A stretch of DNA of 64,000 bases from Solenopsis invicta (GCF_016802725.1 NC_052669.1:2690501-2754500); one strand, 5' to 3'; counted from the first letter of the stretch, positions 1-15,025 are shown. The notes: a model not told the origin generated them from the letters alone. A program made the numbers and translations.

Positions 1-676
1 GGCGCGCACCGTCCACCGCAATTTTCCCGTAGGTGTCCCGATAGAGCGCCGCGCGCCATTTGCGGAGGGAATTTATTTCACGGTGGCGTAATGGCGCTGG
101 GAATTCGCCGTCGTGTATTTAAACGCGGCACCTCGCTGCGATGATCTCGTCCTTACCGCGATTGCGGATAGCGTACCTAAGGCCGGGGGAAACCGCCGCG
201 CGAAATTAACGGCACCGGCCGCTCGCATAATCCAACGGGCGAGTAACGGCGCTAGACCGCGTGGCAATTAGCCCGCGGAAAACACATAGTCGAACAAATA
301 TTCTCGGCGCGGTACCGGCCGGTCGTGAGTGTGTAAGGTGTGTGAGGAACCGTAATGCAAGAGCGCTCGGCGAGGGAGGGAAGAAGGGGGGAAGGGATCT
401 ACACACACCCTCGACAACGACACCGTTACCCGATGATACTCGTCATTGTGCGCGACCTACCGTACGAGATGTCGTAACGAAACTTGTACCACGCGGTTGT
501 ATTTCACGCACACGCATGTTCATCGATGCGGCATCGCGGATCATCAGTAAACACGTACGTACGTGTGGCGGTGAGAACGCAAGGTCGACGCGATCGCCGA
601 TAATAGTAATCTGAGTTTACGAGTGCCGCAGGTCCGGCACGAATCGTCTAGTCTAGGCGATGCGCGCACGAGAAAG

Positions 677-678
<2 letters not shown>

Positions 679-730
<52 letters not shown>
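679..730. repeat. (AG)26 microsatellite
   Basis: Uninterrupted AG dinucleotides over 52 bases. Confidence 0.95.
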
Positions 731-734
<4 letters not shown>

Positions 735-3240
735 AGGGCGGGGGGAAGGATCGAATGCAGTGAATCTTCGCAGGTCCATATCACGTCGTCACATAGCAGA
801 AGAGTCTCCACTCGTATCTGTTCACACTCGTTAATCCCGCTGCCCTCGGCATTCGCGCCGATCAGCTGCCGATATAGCAGCTAGCCTATATAGCGCGATG
901 GCTATCGCCGAGTGTCATCGCGATCATCGCCATATATTCGCGACGCGTCACGAGCGGCGTGCGGTTCGCCGACCGAATGAGTACTCGCGGCTCTGTCCCA
1001 CTTTCGGAACGTGTACGCCGTATATCTCGTTAGACAGCCACCCACGTGGTCCGAAATAACCCGTCTCTAGTGGGACGTCGCTTGATGCTAGAGCCCCGAT
1101 GCAAAGCAGCCTGAGCAAAGCGGGGGAGGCGAAGAGCCGGACCGGAGGAACGGTGGCGGGCAGACCGGAGGGAGAAGAGAAGGCCCATCGTGGTAAAGCG
1201 GCGAGCACATGCCTGTCCGATCCGACATAGCCGCTGAGTACAAGGTGGCATTGGGGATACAGCCGGTCTCTCGATCGCGGTCGCCGATAGCCGCCGCATG
1301 ACAAGCCCAAGGGGTGTACGTAAACGGCTGAATCTACCTACCGACCTCTCTCTGGACGATGCAAGGAGCTCTCTTGTCCGTTGTGTCTGGCCGCGTTCTC
1401 TCATGCTATCCTCCTCTCTCTCTCGCTTTGTATGAATATGTACACAACGTGGATGTGTCTCTTCTCCTTGTACTTGTCCTTCTCTTGCACTCGCGCGCGC
1501 GCTAGGTTTCGCTCTCCCGAATAGATTCGGTCGATAGTCTACATTCCACGCTTGCTTCGATACCAACTACCGATTTGATGATAGAGTACACGGATAATCG
1601 GACGTCGTCGGCATCAGTAGATGAACTTTGCGATTCGCACGAGCAGTTTATTACGCGGATCGATGCAGACGAGCATGCAAAGTAGTGGTGGGATCTCTTT
1701 CCTCGTGGCCTGCTTCGAGGAAAAGAAACGACGCAGACGAGGACGTTGGACGAGAATAAAACGGACGGGGACAGTGTAGACGCGGTAGACCGATATCGTT
1801 TGGTCGACTGGGTGCTTGATTAGCGATTCGCCGCAACGCAAATGTCTCGAACACGAGGAATACTATCGTATCGACGACGCCATGTCGTAAATATCCAACG
1901 AATCGTCGCATTGCCGCGCTACCGTCCGCTTGGTATTCCCTCCGACGAATATTTGTTCTCTTCGTTCTGCTGACTAGCGCCGACTTGGCATCTTTGCTAA
2001 GTTCTGCGCTATCGTACCGTATTCAAAAGTGCGCTGTCGAATCACGATTGAACAATCGCAAGGACACGGACGGAGCAAATACATACAAACGTGTTTACAA
2101 CTGTGTACACACACGTCGCCGTCGCTGCGGTAATGCGTGTAAATATTCCATAATTATACCTTGGATAAATCGCAGTTAACAAATCACGGATATTGATTAG
2201 CTAATTTTCGTAACTGTTTCAAGCTGCACGCTCCGTAATTGGCTCCAATGAATATCGAGAAATCAAATCACTCTCGTCAGAATATTAGAGATCTCACTAC
2301 CACTGGAATATTTCCATATTTTACGTTCACGTGCGCGCGCGTGTCTTGGTAACGTCATTAATAATGAACATTAATATTCCGCGAACTAAGTAGCAAATTC
2401 TCACTCCCATCTTGTCGTCTCGCCATCGCGTTATGATGAATATACCATCGCCTTCGCTGTGCGTGGCTGGCGAATTAAATAGCCAATATGCATGCTCGTA
2501 CGCCGCCGCGCTGCCGCGCCGTATAGATTCACATGCGCGTACGGACATTGCGTTGAGAATAAGAAGCGGAATGAGGAGCAGGTTATTCCGCAGGCGGCGG
2601 AAGTACCGCATTGATTTTCCGTGAATTAGATGCAAGTCATAACCGCGTATGCACATATATATGTACATTGGAAATTAGAAATACAGATAACATTAACGAC
2701 ATGGTATTGCCATTGGAAATCAAGCGGCAAGCTCGCCCCTCGTTGCGCCATCGCGATCCTATTCACTTGATATGATCATTCAACGCGGCCAGCGTTATGG
2801 TATTTTCCTCTCTTTGTTTCTACTGGGGTACTTGCACAGGATATCGTGGCGATACGTATGAGTAACAAGAATTAATATCCCGCGGTCCGCAGGAGAAGAA
2901 CGTTCACTTTTGCCTTGTCCGCTCGACGTCGTCTCACAATAAATACATCTTTCCCTCTTCTTATTCTACTTCCTTTCCTATCCTCGGCGAGGCGCACGGC
3001 GAGTGCGCGCCTCTCCGTGTGCGCGCATTCTCGCGGGTGTGCTCGCGTGAGCGTGCACATACGTGCTGGGGTAACGACACTAAAGGAAATTTGTAATGAA
3101 ACGTACAAGACATAATGGCGAATGGCGCAGGAGGCCGGGGGAAGCCACCGAAGCGATTTATCACGAACGCGATGTGATCGGGGCTCGCTTCTAGCGCTCG
3201 GACGTTAATAACGCCGGCTGCGAATCACGAGCTCTATCCC

Positions 3241-3303
3241 GCCGCCGCCACCACCACCATCACCACCACCACCACCCCCTCCTCCTCCTTCTCCTTTCTC
3301 CGC
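3241..3303. repeat. CAC/CTC trinucleotide-rich tract
   Basis: Imperfect CAC units pass into CTC units on the + strand; pyrimidine-rich and noncoding. Confidence 0.7.
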
Positions 3304-4604
3304 CGTGTCTACTCCGATGCATACCTAATAAAGCGGCGGCCGCATCTCCCGATGCCGTACCGGCATCGCCTTTTCCGTACAACCGCATAAAAAGCATACG
3401 ACAGCGACAACAAAGACGGCGACGACATGCCTCGATGACGGCGGGAAAAAGCGTGCAAGGTCGCGCGCGACGTATCTACGTGCATAGACGTACGGCATGC
3501 CCGTTGATCTGGAATTCGAAAAGACGGGGGACAGTCTCAGGTGCGGTCGAGGCGCTGCGAGAAAAATGAGACGCGCTCGAATCTCTTCGGATTCAGATGG
3601 GTGCCAACAATTATCGCGTTCGCGTGAAACAATCGGTCTTCCATTATTCCTTAAGAGGATAATTAGGAGCGTGTCATGTTACGCACGGCGGTTAAGTTAA
3701 ATGACATAAGAATTAAATCTTTGCACATTTTTTGCACAAATTTACGCCGTGTATCCGGTTTTAATTAACAGTAATTCAACAGCGTAAAAATAAAAAGTTG
3801 ATAAGAAAGAGAACGTTAAGGTAAAACGAGAGAGTTAATTGGCAATTTCCCAGTACTTGTGTGTAAATACTGCTGTGTCGATAATTATTCTTGCCATACT
3901 ACTCGGCATCGAATACAGTTCGAGAAAGGAAGAATATGAAGACGTGGCGCAAAGAAGGAGCCTTCAAACACGCCTGTGCGCAGGAGCTTTTATCCTTCCC
4001 AAAGACTATTTCTACGGTCAGCAGAAAACGCGAACGGTCGTTCCTGCGCGACGCGTCCTAATCGGATATTGTCCCGGAAAGAGCGGCGAGGTGTAGGCCA
4101 TCGTCTTCTCTCTCGAGCGTACTTTCCTTAAAGTCAATTCAGAGTGTAGGTAATAGAGTGGCCTTTCTTCTCGGATCTACGTTTAGACGGGTCAGAATGC
4201 GCGGGCATGGTCACTGAAAAGTTCGTGCTTCGTATTCGAATGAGCGCTCTCTACACTGGCCAGTAGTACGTGTGCCAGAGACCGAGTTAGTGGTGGTGTC
4301 GATGGAGGTCCGGAACTATACGGACGGATGTATCCTGCCAGAGGGGCTAGATAGCTCCGGTACGACTGAGCTAGTTGGAAGATGAGAGGAAGAGTACGTT
4401 GGCGCAGAGCGGAAGGGAGAGTAGAAGAGAGACAGAAAGAGTGAGAGAGCTAACACTGAAGCCGATGCTGGCGGTATATGTAATAATCCCGTGATTGCCG
4501 GGTTCGACGTTCACCGGTCTCCTTCAGGATTCTCTCCTTTCCCTTCTCCTTTGTCTCATGTTGCTCGCACCTCGCAATTCCGTGTCGATCTGTTGTCGTA
4601 GAAC

Positions 4605-4608
<4 letters not shown>

Positions 4609-4655
<47 letters not shown>
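4609..4655. repeat. (GA)n microsatellite
   Basis: Uninterrupted GA dinucleotides for about 47 bases; it produces spurious Glu-Arg and Ser-Leu frames on both strands. Confidence 0.95.
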
Positions 4656-4660
<5 letters not shown>

Positions 4661-7600
4661 GAGCTAAGAGGAAACAAGCAGAGGATCCGGAAGTAGATAG
4701 AAAAGATCGGGAATGGTATGTATCGCACCGCACGCGGTGGAATGGACGTTCGATGTTAAAGTACAAAAACCAGTCGACAATGTTTTGCTGGGCGCGGGAG
4801 CACGATGGAACGCGAACCACGGAACGGGGGCAAAGAACCGAAACGGCTCGCTAGCTCGGCCGCGAACAGTCCAGTCAGCCTATCGAGTTCGAGTCCCGCT
4901 CAACGAGTTGGCAAACTGTTCCCAACGCTGTATTCGTTCCGCGCTACCGTGTAGCCCTGACCCCCGCGATATAGCTATCTGAAAAGAGAAAGCAAGAGAT
5001 GCGGTAGCCAAGAAAGAGAAAGAGGTAGAGAGTGAGAGGGACATACGGCTGGAGCACTGAATTTCCTGCCCTCTTGTAACTTTTATGATCCGCGTAAAAC
5101 AGCGATTTTCACTGGTTCCGCTTGCATCGGTTCGACCTTTCCTCTCTTCCTGTCTTTTTCCCACTTTTTTCCTCTCTCTCCCTATTTCTCTTTTTCTCTA
5201 ATCGGCATGTTCTTTTTTCCTACCTTGCGCTAGTTGTTACACGCGTTTTGTTAACTCGTGCTTTTTCACCAATGGCGACGCAGAGAAATCTATATAATTG
5301 CTCTCTTTCTCTAATTTCTACAATATCTCCAAAAAAATATATTACAGAATGTACTACATCCTTAAATGTATTACGTATGTATGTGCGAGAGGTTTAATAT
5401 TTGATAACGAAATTTTAAGTACAGAAAAAAAGTTGATGATTTTTATCGTGTTAATCGATTAATTAATCCTCATCGCGGATGAGCGTGACTGTTAGTCGCA
5501 AATAACATCTTGGCACAAAGAAGTAAAATTAAATCAGTTCTAAACTTGACAAACAAGTCGTTTGATAGAAACTCGCAGTCAGTGAGAACTCGGGAGCCCT
5601 TGGAATCGTATCAAATGTATACACACTCCGAAAGCCACACGGTCCGGGTTATCCTAACTCTGTCCCGATTTCCTGTGGACTTTACGACTTCGCTTGGCTT
5701 CGCGTGCCGAGCAAGAAAAATGTCACGGAAACGATCGAGGCGCGTCACGCTCCGCTCGATACGAAGGTAGCCGTGAAATTGGGGATTTAAGCACGGAAAG
5801 CGTGATTCGCGTTGTCGCCTCCTTCTCCTCGCCCCTCGCTATACAAGACTTTAATTGAGTCGCACTTTTTACCGTTCGCACAAAAGACTCGCTTATCTCG
5901 GTCGAGTTTTCAGCAAAAAAGGACGCGGAAATTAAGAAAGACATTACTATGCTCATTAACGGTCCTTAACCTATTCCTTTGATCATAGTGTTTCATCGTT
6001 GTTAAATATAAAAAATACATTTCTCTTGGAACTTTATATACATTTTGCTACAGCAAAGTAAACTTGCAGTTGGATAATAAAGAGATGGATAAATATCGTT
6101 TAAGAATATATTTTTTCTTTCAGGTTGTCTTGTTTGTTTCATCTTGTGTTAATACTTTTGATAAGTAATTAGCTGACTAATTAATATAACTATACATTAG
6201 AAATCTCAAAATTACATTCATGATTCGCAGAATTTTTATTATATTCCTTTTTATATTAATATTTCACAATAGAAATTTAATAGATATATTTTTCTTGAAA
6301 AAAAATGTTCTCTAAAAGTTTATACTCACAAATGTCGTGCATAAAAAGTAGATAAAAAATTTTTTTCTTCAATCCTCATACCGTAAAGTTCAAAAATTTA
6401 TGTATTTATTTTTATATTAACAATATAGGCCCGTATACTCAAATAACTTTTATAACAAAAGTGAATCGAAAATATGGGAAAACACATTGCATACAGACAT
6501 TATATTTTTCGAGCGCAAGTAAAGAAAAGGCACGAATGTGTAATGGAAAGAATTTTCATCGTCTTACTGTCTACCTCGGTCATCTGTCGAGCCGAAATGT
6601 AGTCGAGAGTCGTTTTTAACGGACGTCTCTTCGCGAGCAGGAAAAGTAATAGTGTCATATTTGCGTAACAAGTGTTACGCAATACTAGAACTTTATCTCG
6701 CAAAGCCGACAGATGGGTCGACGTTTCGAGCTTATGTCGCAAGACGGAAAGGTATACGTCGGAATATACATCTTACAAGTAACAAATACACGGATACACA
6801 TACCGTTTACGTTTCCCTCTTGGCTTTCTAGTTCCCCGGCACGTAATCCTTACATTCGTAAACTTACCTGTAACAGAAAAAAATAACATGTTATTAGAAT
6901 CTAATAGCAAAAATAATCGCGCTACAAAAATCTCTGTACACACGCTAACTACACTCCCGCGAACTTGCTGTTATCCGATCGAGCCATTGGTCTTATTTTT
7001 AATCGGACAGGCGGGATTTTGCGGCCCAAACACGATATTATCTCAGCAAACCGATTAAGAAGTTTTATTGCTCATGTCGGAGGGTGTGGCTCGGATTAAT
7101 TGCCGAAAATACCCGACTCGCTGCCTAGTATATAGCCTGGAACCCGGTATTAACGTTAATTCATGGTTCCCATGGAAGGAGATACCGGGTTGTGCTGTCA
7201 ATAGTGATGTATGTCGATTAAAACACGCGACAACGTCGTTATTATGGCTCGTTCTTTCATTGCTGAAAACAACTTTACCAGGTGCCAAACACTCGGCTGA
7301 GCGGAAAGTTGACAATTAGCGTTATTATATGCCTCGTCTTGCTTTAATGACCGCTTGTGCCGTTTCATAAGCGCGAATGGGAATAAAGACGCGGGAAGGG
7401 GAAAGTAAAAAGGAGCCGTGCAGTGGCGATGTCGTTTTCACGACTGCTTGAAAGAGGGCAATTAATTTCAGCTTTCGCCTCCTCTTCTGCGACGTAGGAT
7501 AATGCACGTAAATATTGCCGGTGAGTCGCGCTCGCCGCCATTAGTTGCGAAAGAAACGCTATCTTAACGAATTTAAAGGAGGTGTACGATTGCACGCTAC

Positions 7601-8050
7601 TTATTCGACCTTTGTCGGGTTGTTTAACGTAATGCAAAATGTTCTTTGTATTTTGCCCTCTCTCTCTCTCTTTCTCTCTTCTGCAATTATATATAAACGA
7701 TTTAACGTCACAGCACTTATTACAAGTTTTAAAAATAACTGATTAAATTAAAATATTTTTTCTACGTTCCACGATTCTGGTCGATTGCAAATCGAATAAC
7801 ATCAAAGATATCGTCGCATCAGCGACCAAGATAAGTGATAAACTTACGAATTTGATACCTACATTGAATGCCGCTTTTTCGTAGGAAATGAGTAAGAACT
7901 TGATTTCAATTCAATAGCCCTCGTGATGAAAGCTCGTTCCCTGGCTCAATGTGCTCAAAAGTTTTTGCTACTCTCTCTCCTACGTTTTCTCTTATCTCTT
8001 TCTATTTCTCTTAAGTTTTTGCAACTAGTTGAATACTTGCGGAGCAAAGT

Positions 8051-8053
8051 ACA

Positions 8054-8102
<49 letters not shown>
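8051..8102. repeat. (AC)n(AG)n compound microsatellite
   Basis: An AC run with one T interruption (8051-8084) passes directly into an AG run (8085-8102). Confidence 0.95.
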
Positions 8103-8103
<1 letters not shown>

Positions 8104-10479
8104 AGGGGATTTTTTGTACTGAAATAAGTAGAACTAAATCGATAATATAATATCTGTTAATCAAAGGAGGCAAACATCTTTTGTTTGTTATCAGTTAAAA
8201 TATATATTCCACATATCTGATATCTAATTTGAAGCGGATTTTCTAAGTAAAAATCATATCCTTTTCTTGTCATTGATTAATAGCAATTTAATGCAGATTA
8301 TTAGCATATGAATACACACCGCTCGCACCATATTTTAAAATAAAATCCCAAGCGTAATCCGATTTAAAACGTTCATTTCAAGTTCTGATCGCGCTTATTT
8401 CTTACCCATAATTCAACCAAGAAAGATTAAAATAGTCGTATGGTTATCGAGGATATTAATTAATCTGACCAAGAGATACGCCGCACACAAACGTAATGTA
8501 AGACTAAGGTTTAATCGCCGTGCGACTATAATTTTACGGTGAAGGTTCGTTGCACAAAAATGTTCCCTCGAAAGCATGAAGTGTCATAAATTGTCTCATA
8601 GCGCGAGAGTAGTTAATAAATCGAAATAATTATCTTCTATTTAATGTTTCTCTGAGGAATGTCTCGTTACTCATCCGCCGCCGTATCCGCGTTCTTAAGC
8701 ATCACGAAAATTCTCACGGCCTTCAAGCGAGGTACCTTATGCGTCTTGCGCGCCTATGCATATCGTAGATAGCAATAGACACCGCAACAGGGGGCCTTTC
8801 GTTGCGCAGAGTAACTAGAAATATGTGGGTATAGTATTCTCTAGGTGTATTAGCATAGTTATGCTGTTCCCCTGCGGTACTTTTGTACGGACGCACAATG
8901 CAGCAAAGTAGCATCGTAAAATCGACTTCATCCGTAACGCCGCGTGTCCTCCTTGTATACACACGCCGATAATTCTGTACATCTTCAACAGCCGAGGAGT
9001 TTGCATTACAATGCTGAAAGGGGAGTTTTGTTTTTATTTCGAGCGACAAGTAAAGTTTCCGCTCCCTCTCCCCTCCCCTCTGTTCGTTCGAAAATTAAAT
9101 CAAGGCGATCGATAATAATGCCTTCCAAAGTTACATTTGCGACCTGATTTTCTAAATGGGAAAAAGAAATGTAGGAAGGCTCATGTTCGCGTAACGTTAT
9201 GATCGGGCAGATTCTATAAAGTGAAAAACTTCGCGCAGATTCCATAAGATAAAGAATGAAAGTTCGGGATTATGTAAATGGTTTCTACGCCAGTCAACCT
9301 GGGAATTGTGCGCCCCGCGAAAACTTGGATCGATTCTATTAATATGCATTCGCCATATATCATCAGTCCGCTCAGCATCATTTAAATATGTAGAGTAATT
9401 TCGCAATGCCGTCGAATGAGGTAATTTTATTTGCGATCGTATCGGAAACCGCAAATTGGGAAATACGCTTTGGTACAGAAGATATTGCTTAATTTCTCCG
9501 CTAAATATAAGAGAAAAATTGTTCGTTATGCATAAAATGTAAAAACCCTCGACGGAATTCAAAATCGAAAGAACTCCGTAAGTTTTTCCAAAGCACGGAA
9601 AAAGATGAAAGGATCGAATCAATATAAGTGGAATTCCAGGATGCATTTATCTTCCACATCTTGGTTTTTCCAAACGTTCTTTAAGCTCTCGCTTAATTTG
9701 ACCGGCTAAAGATAGATGAAGTCGAAGGGATCGAATCAACCACGAGTAATACGATCTGTCTCAGCAGAAAAACCGTTCACGTCACCTCGCGCGTCTCGCA
9801 AGTCTTTCGGTGGTAGCCATTTTCCGCAGCCTAATATTGATTTCGCTGCACACCGCGTCTCTCGTCGCCTCCTGCGACGAGTCTTTCTTCCGTGTGAAAA
9901 CCGCAGACGGAAATCGTAGGCGTATGGGGACGCATGCGAGCGTGCATGTATGCATGCATGCGTTGCATACGATGCGACTCGATGCGCGCCGCGCCGCCGC
10001 GCCGCGTCGCGTCGCGTCAAAAGGGTACCGCGATTTCCCTATGCAAATCGCCAAGGTGGCACAACCCGCTAAAATAACCGTCGGGAATAATACCGTAGAT
10101 TGGGAGGTCAAGTTAGCGCGCGCGTGTCGCGAGAAACGGACAATATATCGTTGGGCCGGGCCATTATGGAGGACCATTAAATAGTCGACACGCCGAGATA
10201 ACGAGCATTAGCCACACAACTGCCACATTAGGTACGTACCCCCTACATACGTACGGAAGGTGCAATGCGCGTTTATAGACGCTGGAGCGTGCAATGCGTC
10301 TCATGCAGAAACACTTTACTCGTCCAATCGTTTCGCGTGCCTCGAATTAAGTATTTATTCCAGATTGACCAAATTTAAAATGGACCTACTATGAATGGTT
10401 ACGTCATTCTTGCGCTATGCAATCATTTTTTTTATTCGTAGTTTAAACTGTACAATGTATCATATTTTAATTTAGACTT

Positions 10480-11042
10480 GAATAAGTGTCCTAGCGACTG
10501 AACACATACGTCTCTATATTCGGACATGCAAACTTATTATTAATTTTAAATTTTTTATAATACTAAAATTTAATTTTAATCTTTATACTTTAAGATATTT
10601 ATAAAATAAAGTATTTGAAGTATTATAAAATTTAATGTTATGAAAAAATTAATTTGTTACACAAAATTAGTTTAGAATTTACATTTTGACATTCTTAAAA
10701 TTATTTAAGAAATATTACAAAGTTGTTAAGATAATACTTTTATGTTTATTTTATAAACAATACAAATTTAAAAACAACACAAAATTAAGAACAATTTAGA
10801 ACAAGTATTTAACATTTCAAAGATAAATGTTTTAGATTATTCAGATATTGATTCATTCAGATGCTTTACAGTTTTATTTTTTTCAGAGAATTAAAAAATA
10901 TTTTGTATTTTTGTATGTTAATAATAATGTTTTATCTTTTAATTTCAATTATTATATAATTAAATATTATAAATCCTTACAAAAATTCGACAAAAATTTT
11001 AACTCTACATCGTTATATGCTTGGTTACTGGAACATTTGCCT
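10480..11042. mobile_element. Diverged copy 1 of the TA-flanked MITE family
   Basis: This segment aligns in the same orientation with 37449-37958. The left part (AAGTGTCC ... CGGACATG ... AACTTATTATT) and right part (CTTACAAAAATTCGAC ... GGTTACTGGAACATTTGCCT) match the other copy's ends, and the AT-rich middle shares ordered blocks. The outermost bases and the TA flanks have decayed, so the limits are good to a few bases only. There is no coding capacity; a 75-codon frame in it is an AT-rich chance frame. Confidence 0.65.
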
Positions 11043-14000
11043 TGTATCTCTCAGAAATTCGTATGCGTTAGATAAATTCAGAATATTGCTCGTACATCCG
11101 CGATGGCAAATTCATTTTATAATTATTTTAGAGACGAGCTTATTTCATTAAATTTTAAAAATTTAGTTATACATTTTATGTAATGTATATGAAAATGTAT
11201 GAGTACTGATTTTCTAAATTTTATTAAAGGAATGGAGTTCCATTTTGATATCATTGAAAATAAAATTTATATGTACGACAATACAATTCAGAGAGCAAAA
11301 CCATTCGCTTATTGGAAAAAGGCTTTGTTGTAGCTGCTTGCTTTTCTCCCGAGCGTTTCTCTGTTACCTTTAATTGGCCCTCAGCAGAGTGCACATCGTA
11401 ATTACAGTCAAAGCGTACTGACTTCGTGATATTCGACCCAGTAATTTATAAAATAGAATTTTAGAATTTTGCGAGAAATCTTTTAACGTATTCACAAAAC
11501 GCGGAAAATGTATCCGAGCCAAAGTATCTATATAAAATGCGCCCTGAAAAGAATACTCCTTAAGATGCGGAACATTTCCTTTTTCTACGAGGATGCTGCA
11601 ATTCCAGTTAGCTCTTTTTGTCTCCTCGGTTGCCTCATCTCCCAGACGCAGACATCTTCTGTTCTATCACTAACGAAGAACACAAATGCCCGGATTTCCT
11701 ACGTTCCTCGCCCATTCGCATTTCTACACACATTTTTGCCGCAAAAGAGTATACTTTGGATTCTCGGTTGGCGGGACAAAGCGTATTGCTGATGTTACAC
11801 ATCGACGACTCAGCGAAGAAGTATTATATATTATTTCCTTTGTTTCCATCTCGCCGTTAATTTCCACGTGACTTCAGAAACAATTCGATTACAATCGATT
11901 GTAATTACGAAGAGCTCTGATCAGCGCGGTGAGGTGTATCACGTCGGAAAAAGAAGAAATTAAAAGAGGAACACACAGAGTATTTGTGGAACAGATGTGG
12001 CTGAAGCGCCGAAAAAGTGATTCTGTATAGTCCTTTCGGACTATATCGACAAAGTAATACAGTTCTACGATGATTCGTAAAAGTGAGCCAATTTTTTTTT
12101 TCTTTTTATCGTGACGCAACGCACAGACACGCAAGTCACTTCAAAGTTGTTTTTTTTTTGTTACTAAAATGAACTATTTCAATAAAAATGACGATAGACG
12201 AAAGGATAGAGATACTCGATACGCCGCGTCTCCTTGCGCTTATTAGACGCAAGATTACTATGCATACGGAACGATCTCATACCCGCTTATTTCAAGTAGT
12301 ACCGGAAACCAATAGAACCAAAGAAATATCCAGAAATATGTCGTCGTGCGTGTTCAGTGTCTATTAGCGCGTTGCTGAGATAATTGTTACTCATGCTTTC
12401 CCTTCCGCGGGACTCACTTCAACTCGATCCGATGTCGCGGAGAAAAGTTATTTCCAGGCCGCGAGCAAATACAGGATATCCAAGATATACTGCGAGAACT
12501 CTCCGCGAGTGGCCATAAATCACTCACGTGCACTCTCGCGGACTCATATACTTACTTTCAACCAATGAAAGCGGGATAATAAGATTAATGCATGACGTGT
12601 GCAGGCGAAGCTAGGACAAAGGTAATTTAAGGATGAGTGGTTTGCTAAAAAAATTTCGGGAAATGCGCGTTATTGCCTAAGGGCGACTCTCACGCAATTT
12701 TTCATCGCCAAGTATATTTCTTTTCTTAGAATTATACGACGCGTGTAATGACGATCGCGGAAGCTTTAAAGTCTTTAATATCGGTTGATAATTGGACGGA
12801 AAGGGAATCGGAAGAGGAATCGTTCATGACGACTTTCGGTCGATCCTAATCGTAAGTTGTTTTTGCCACTGCGGCCGGATCTGCGGTCCGTAGCAATGAG
12901 AAAGAGCACCTCGTTAGTCTCAAATCGGTCAACCGACCATTGAATCTAGCAAAGAGACGGAGGCCCCGACCCAGCCAAATTCCGCAACAGACATCGACTT
13001 TTCAAGCGCTCATGCGGAATCTCTCTCTTTTCTCCATGTGTGTGAGCGTCACAAAGGAGAGCTACGGGACGGTGGTTGCAAAGAGGATGGCTGATCGTTA
13101 GACGGTGTGCTTCCGAATGACGGCGAAGTAACGGTGAGAAAGAGGAAGAAAAAGGGAAAAACGAGACAGCCAGAAAAAGATGAAGGAGCCAAAAGGAGGA
13201 GAGGAAAAAAGCAAAAGGGAATGCCACGTCGATGTCGTGGATGATTGCACTGTAATCGGGTCTCCGCTACTCCCCCCTTCCTCTCTCCCGGGGGAATCGT
13301 CGTCATTCCGCCCGTGGTTCTTATCACCTTAACATACGGCCACAGGACGTCGCAGCGAGGTAGCACGTTGTTACCGCGCGTAACGCCGAATAACGGCCAT
13401 CCCACGACATTGCCAGGACCGCGCAAGAGCTATTAAAATGTAAATTGACCGACGTTCGTTTGACTAAACAGTCATCAGAGACTCCCTTGCACGGGTTAGT
13501 TGGTGCAGTAGCGATTACTCTGTACACTCTCTCCACTTTCCGCCCTGAAATTCTCTACAGAATCCGGGAACCAGGGCGTAAAGATCCTGACGCACCTGAT
13601 GCGGCGTAATCGCATCGTTATCTCCAACGTATAGTCCAACTAAAGTGTTGCTCTTGTATTTGTACTCGACGGAAGTCTTTCGGTGCTCAATGCCCAACGC
13701 AATGTCGTACACGTACGTGCACGATGAATACGTACGCATCGCTTGAATAATATTCGCTCCAGCTCTCCTGCGTAACAGCGGCTACTTCCGGCTCGTGGAA
13801 ACGGCCGACATCGCAGATGTATCTCTCGCTCGTAATATATTCGCGGATCGCCCTCCCCGAGCGATCCTGGCTCATTCCTTTCGCGGACACGGGCGCGATA
13901 TCCTTTACGAATTACGGCAATTCAGCAAGGAGTAATGTTTTTCCGTCACGTCCCGAGCGCGCACAAGTAGACTCGGACAATCGTGGACCCGTGGCAGGAA

Positions 14001-15025
14001 TTCATGCAACATTCATCCTTCGGGTCTACCGCGTCCGTCGCTTCCGCGTCTATTGTCAGCACATACGTTAAAGCCGCGTTGGCTGCTCTTCTCTCCTTTC
14101 TCTTCGGCGTTATCTGTTCGAAGACATCCACGGGTGGTTGCGTTGGCGATAGCGCGCGAAAGGCGGACGTCGAAAGGATTAAGTCGTCGTTGCATTCGCG
14201 TATCATTAATCACGCGATAAGCGGGCACGCTAGAAAATCGTTAGCGGCCGCGCGGTGCTTCGAGTTTAGGCGTGGGCGTTACGATGTTACGTGCGATCTA
14301 CGACGCGCGCGAGGTTCAGATGAATCGTTCGAATCCCTGAGCGTTAAGTTCTGTCCGGAGTAAAATATCTTATTATTATGTTTCGTCTTTCTCTGCGTAT
14401 GCACGTCGTAAATAACAGTTTGATATCATGGACGGACTATCACGTGGCCTTTAATGCGATCTAATTCTAGATAAATCTCTGCATAGAAATCGTCATTTTT
14501 ACAGCGAAATGAATTATTAGATACGAGTATCTATATTTAAAAGATATACAATTTCATCTTTTTATCATTTGCTTCTCTGCTCGTTATTGCGATAATACGA
14601 TGAAGATTTTTTTAGAATTGTTTCCCGATATATGAGTTTGTATGAGTTAATGGATTCGGGACAGATATCGTTATTACGGATCTCGCGTAAAGGGTTAAAT
14701 GCAGCCCGAAAGAATAAATTTCCCTTTGAGAAGAAATTTTGTACCTGATCAACTAACGTAAACTGACGATTGCGCGGTCCTCGTAATAAGGAAAGTTTAG
14801 CAGTAAGCGATGACTAGTAACGATGAGGAGAAACGAGTCGAGTCGACAGAGAGATAGAACGAGAGAGAAAGAGAGAGAAAAGGAGAGAGATCCAGAAAAC
14901 AAGGAAGAAAAGAGTTAAGGGGAATAGGTTCGTTTTTGCTGATAAACGCTCTCCACGAACGTTAATTGCATTCCACGTGAATGCCCGCGATCGAGAGATT
15001 TGCCATGGTTGCCCCGGACCGGCAC

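Larger units (their letters stand above)
1..10479. other. No supported gene; CpG-rich then AT-rich noncoding DNA
   Basis: Bases 1-5800 are CpG-rich and carry many open frames on both strands that overlap and show no domain, which is expected where stop codons are rare. From about 5950 to 8650 the sequence becomes AT-rich. A possible acceptor TTTTCCGCAG at 9820-9829 leads into a short frame, LILISLHTASLVASC then CDESFFRV, that resembles a weak signal peptide plus PAN start, but it has no ATG and no matching donor, so it is not called. The region could be intron or 5' flank of the ZP gene. Confidence 0.5.

Noticed and set aside
4870..4910. tRNA T-arm-like GAGTTCGAGTCCCGCTC
   Set aside because: No A box, acceptor stem or anticodon arm at the right distance.
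9820..9930. Possible first ZP exon (weak signal peptide followed by CDESFFRV)
   Set aside because: No ATG in frame, no good donor after it, and no connecting exon with the remaining PAN cysteines was found.
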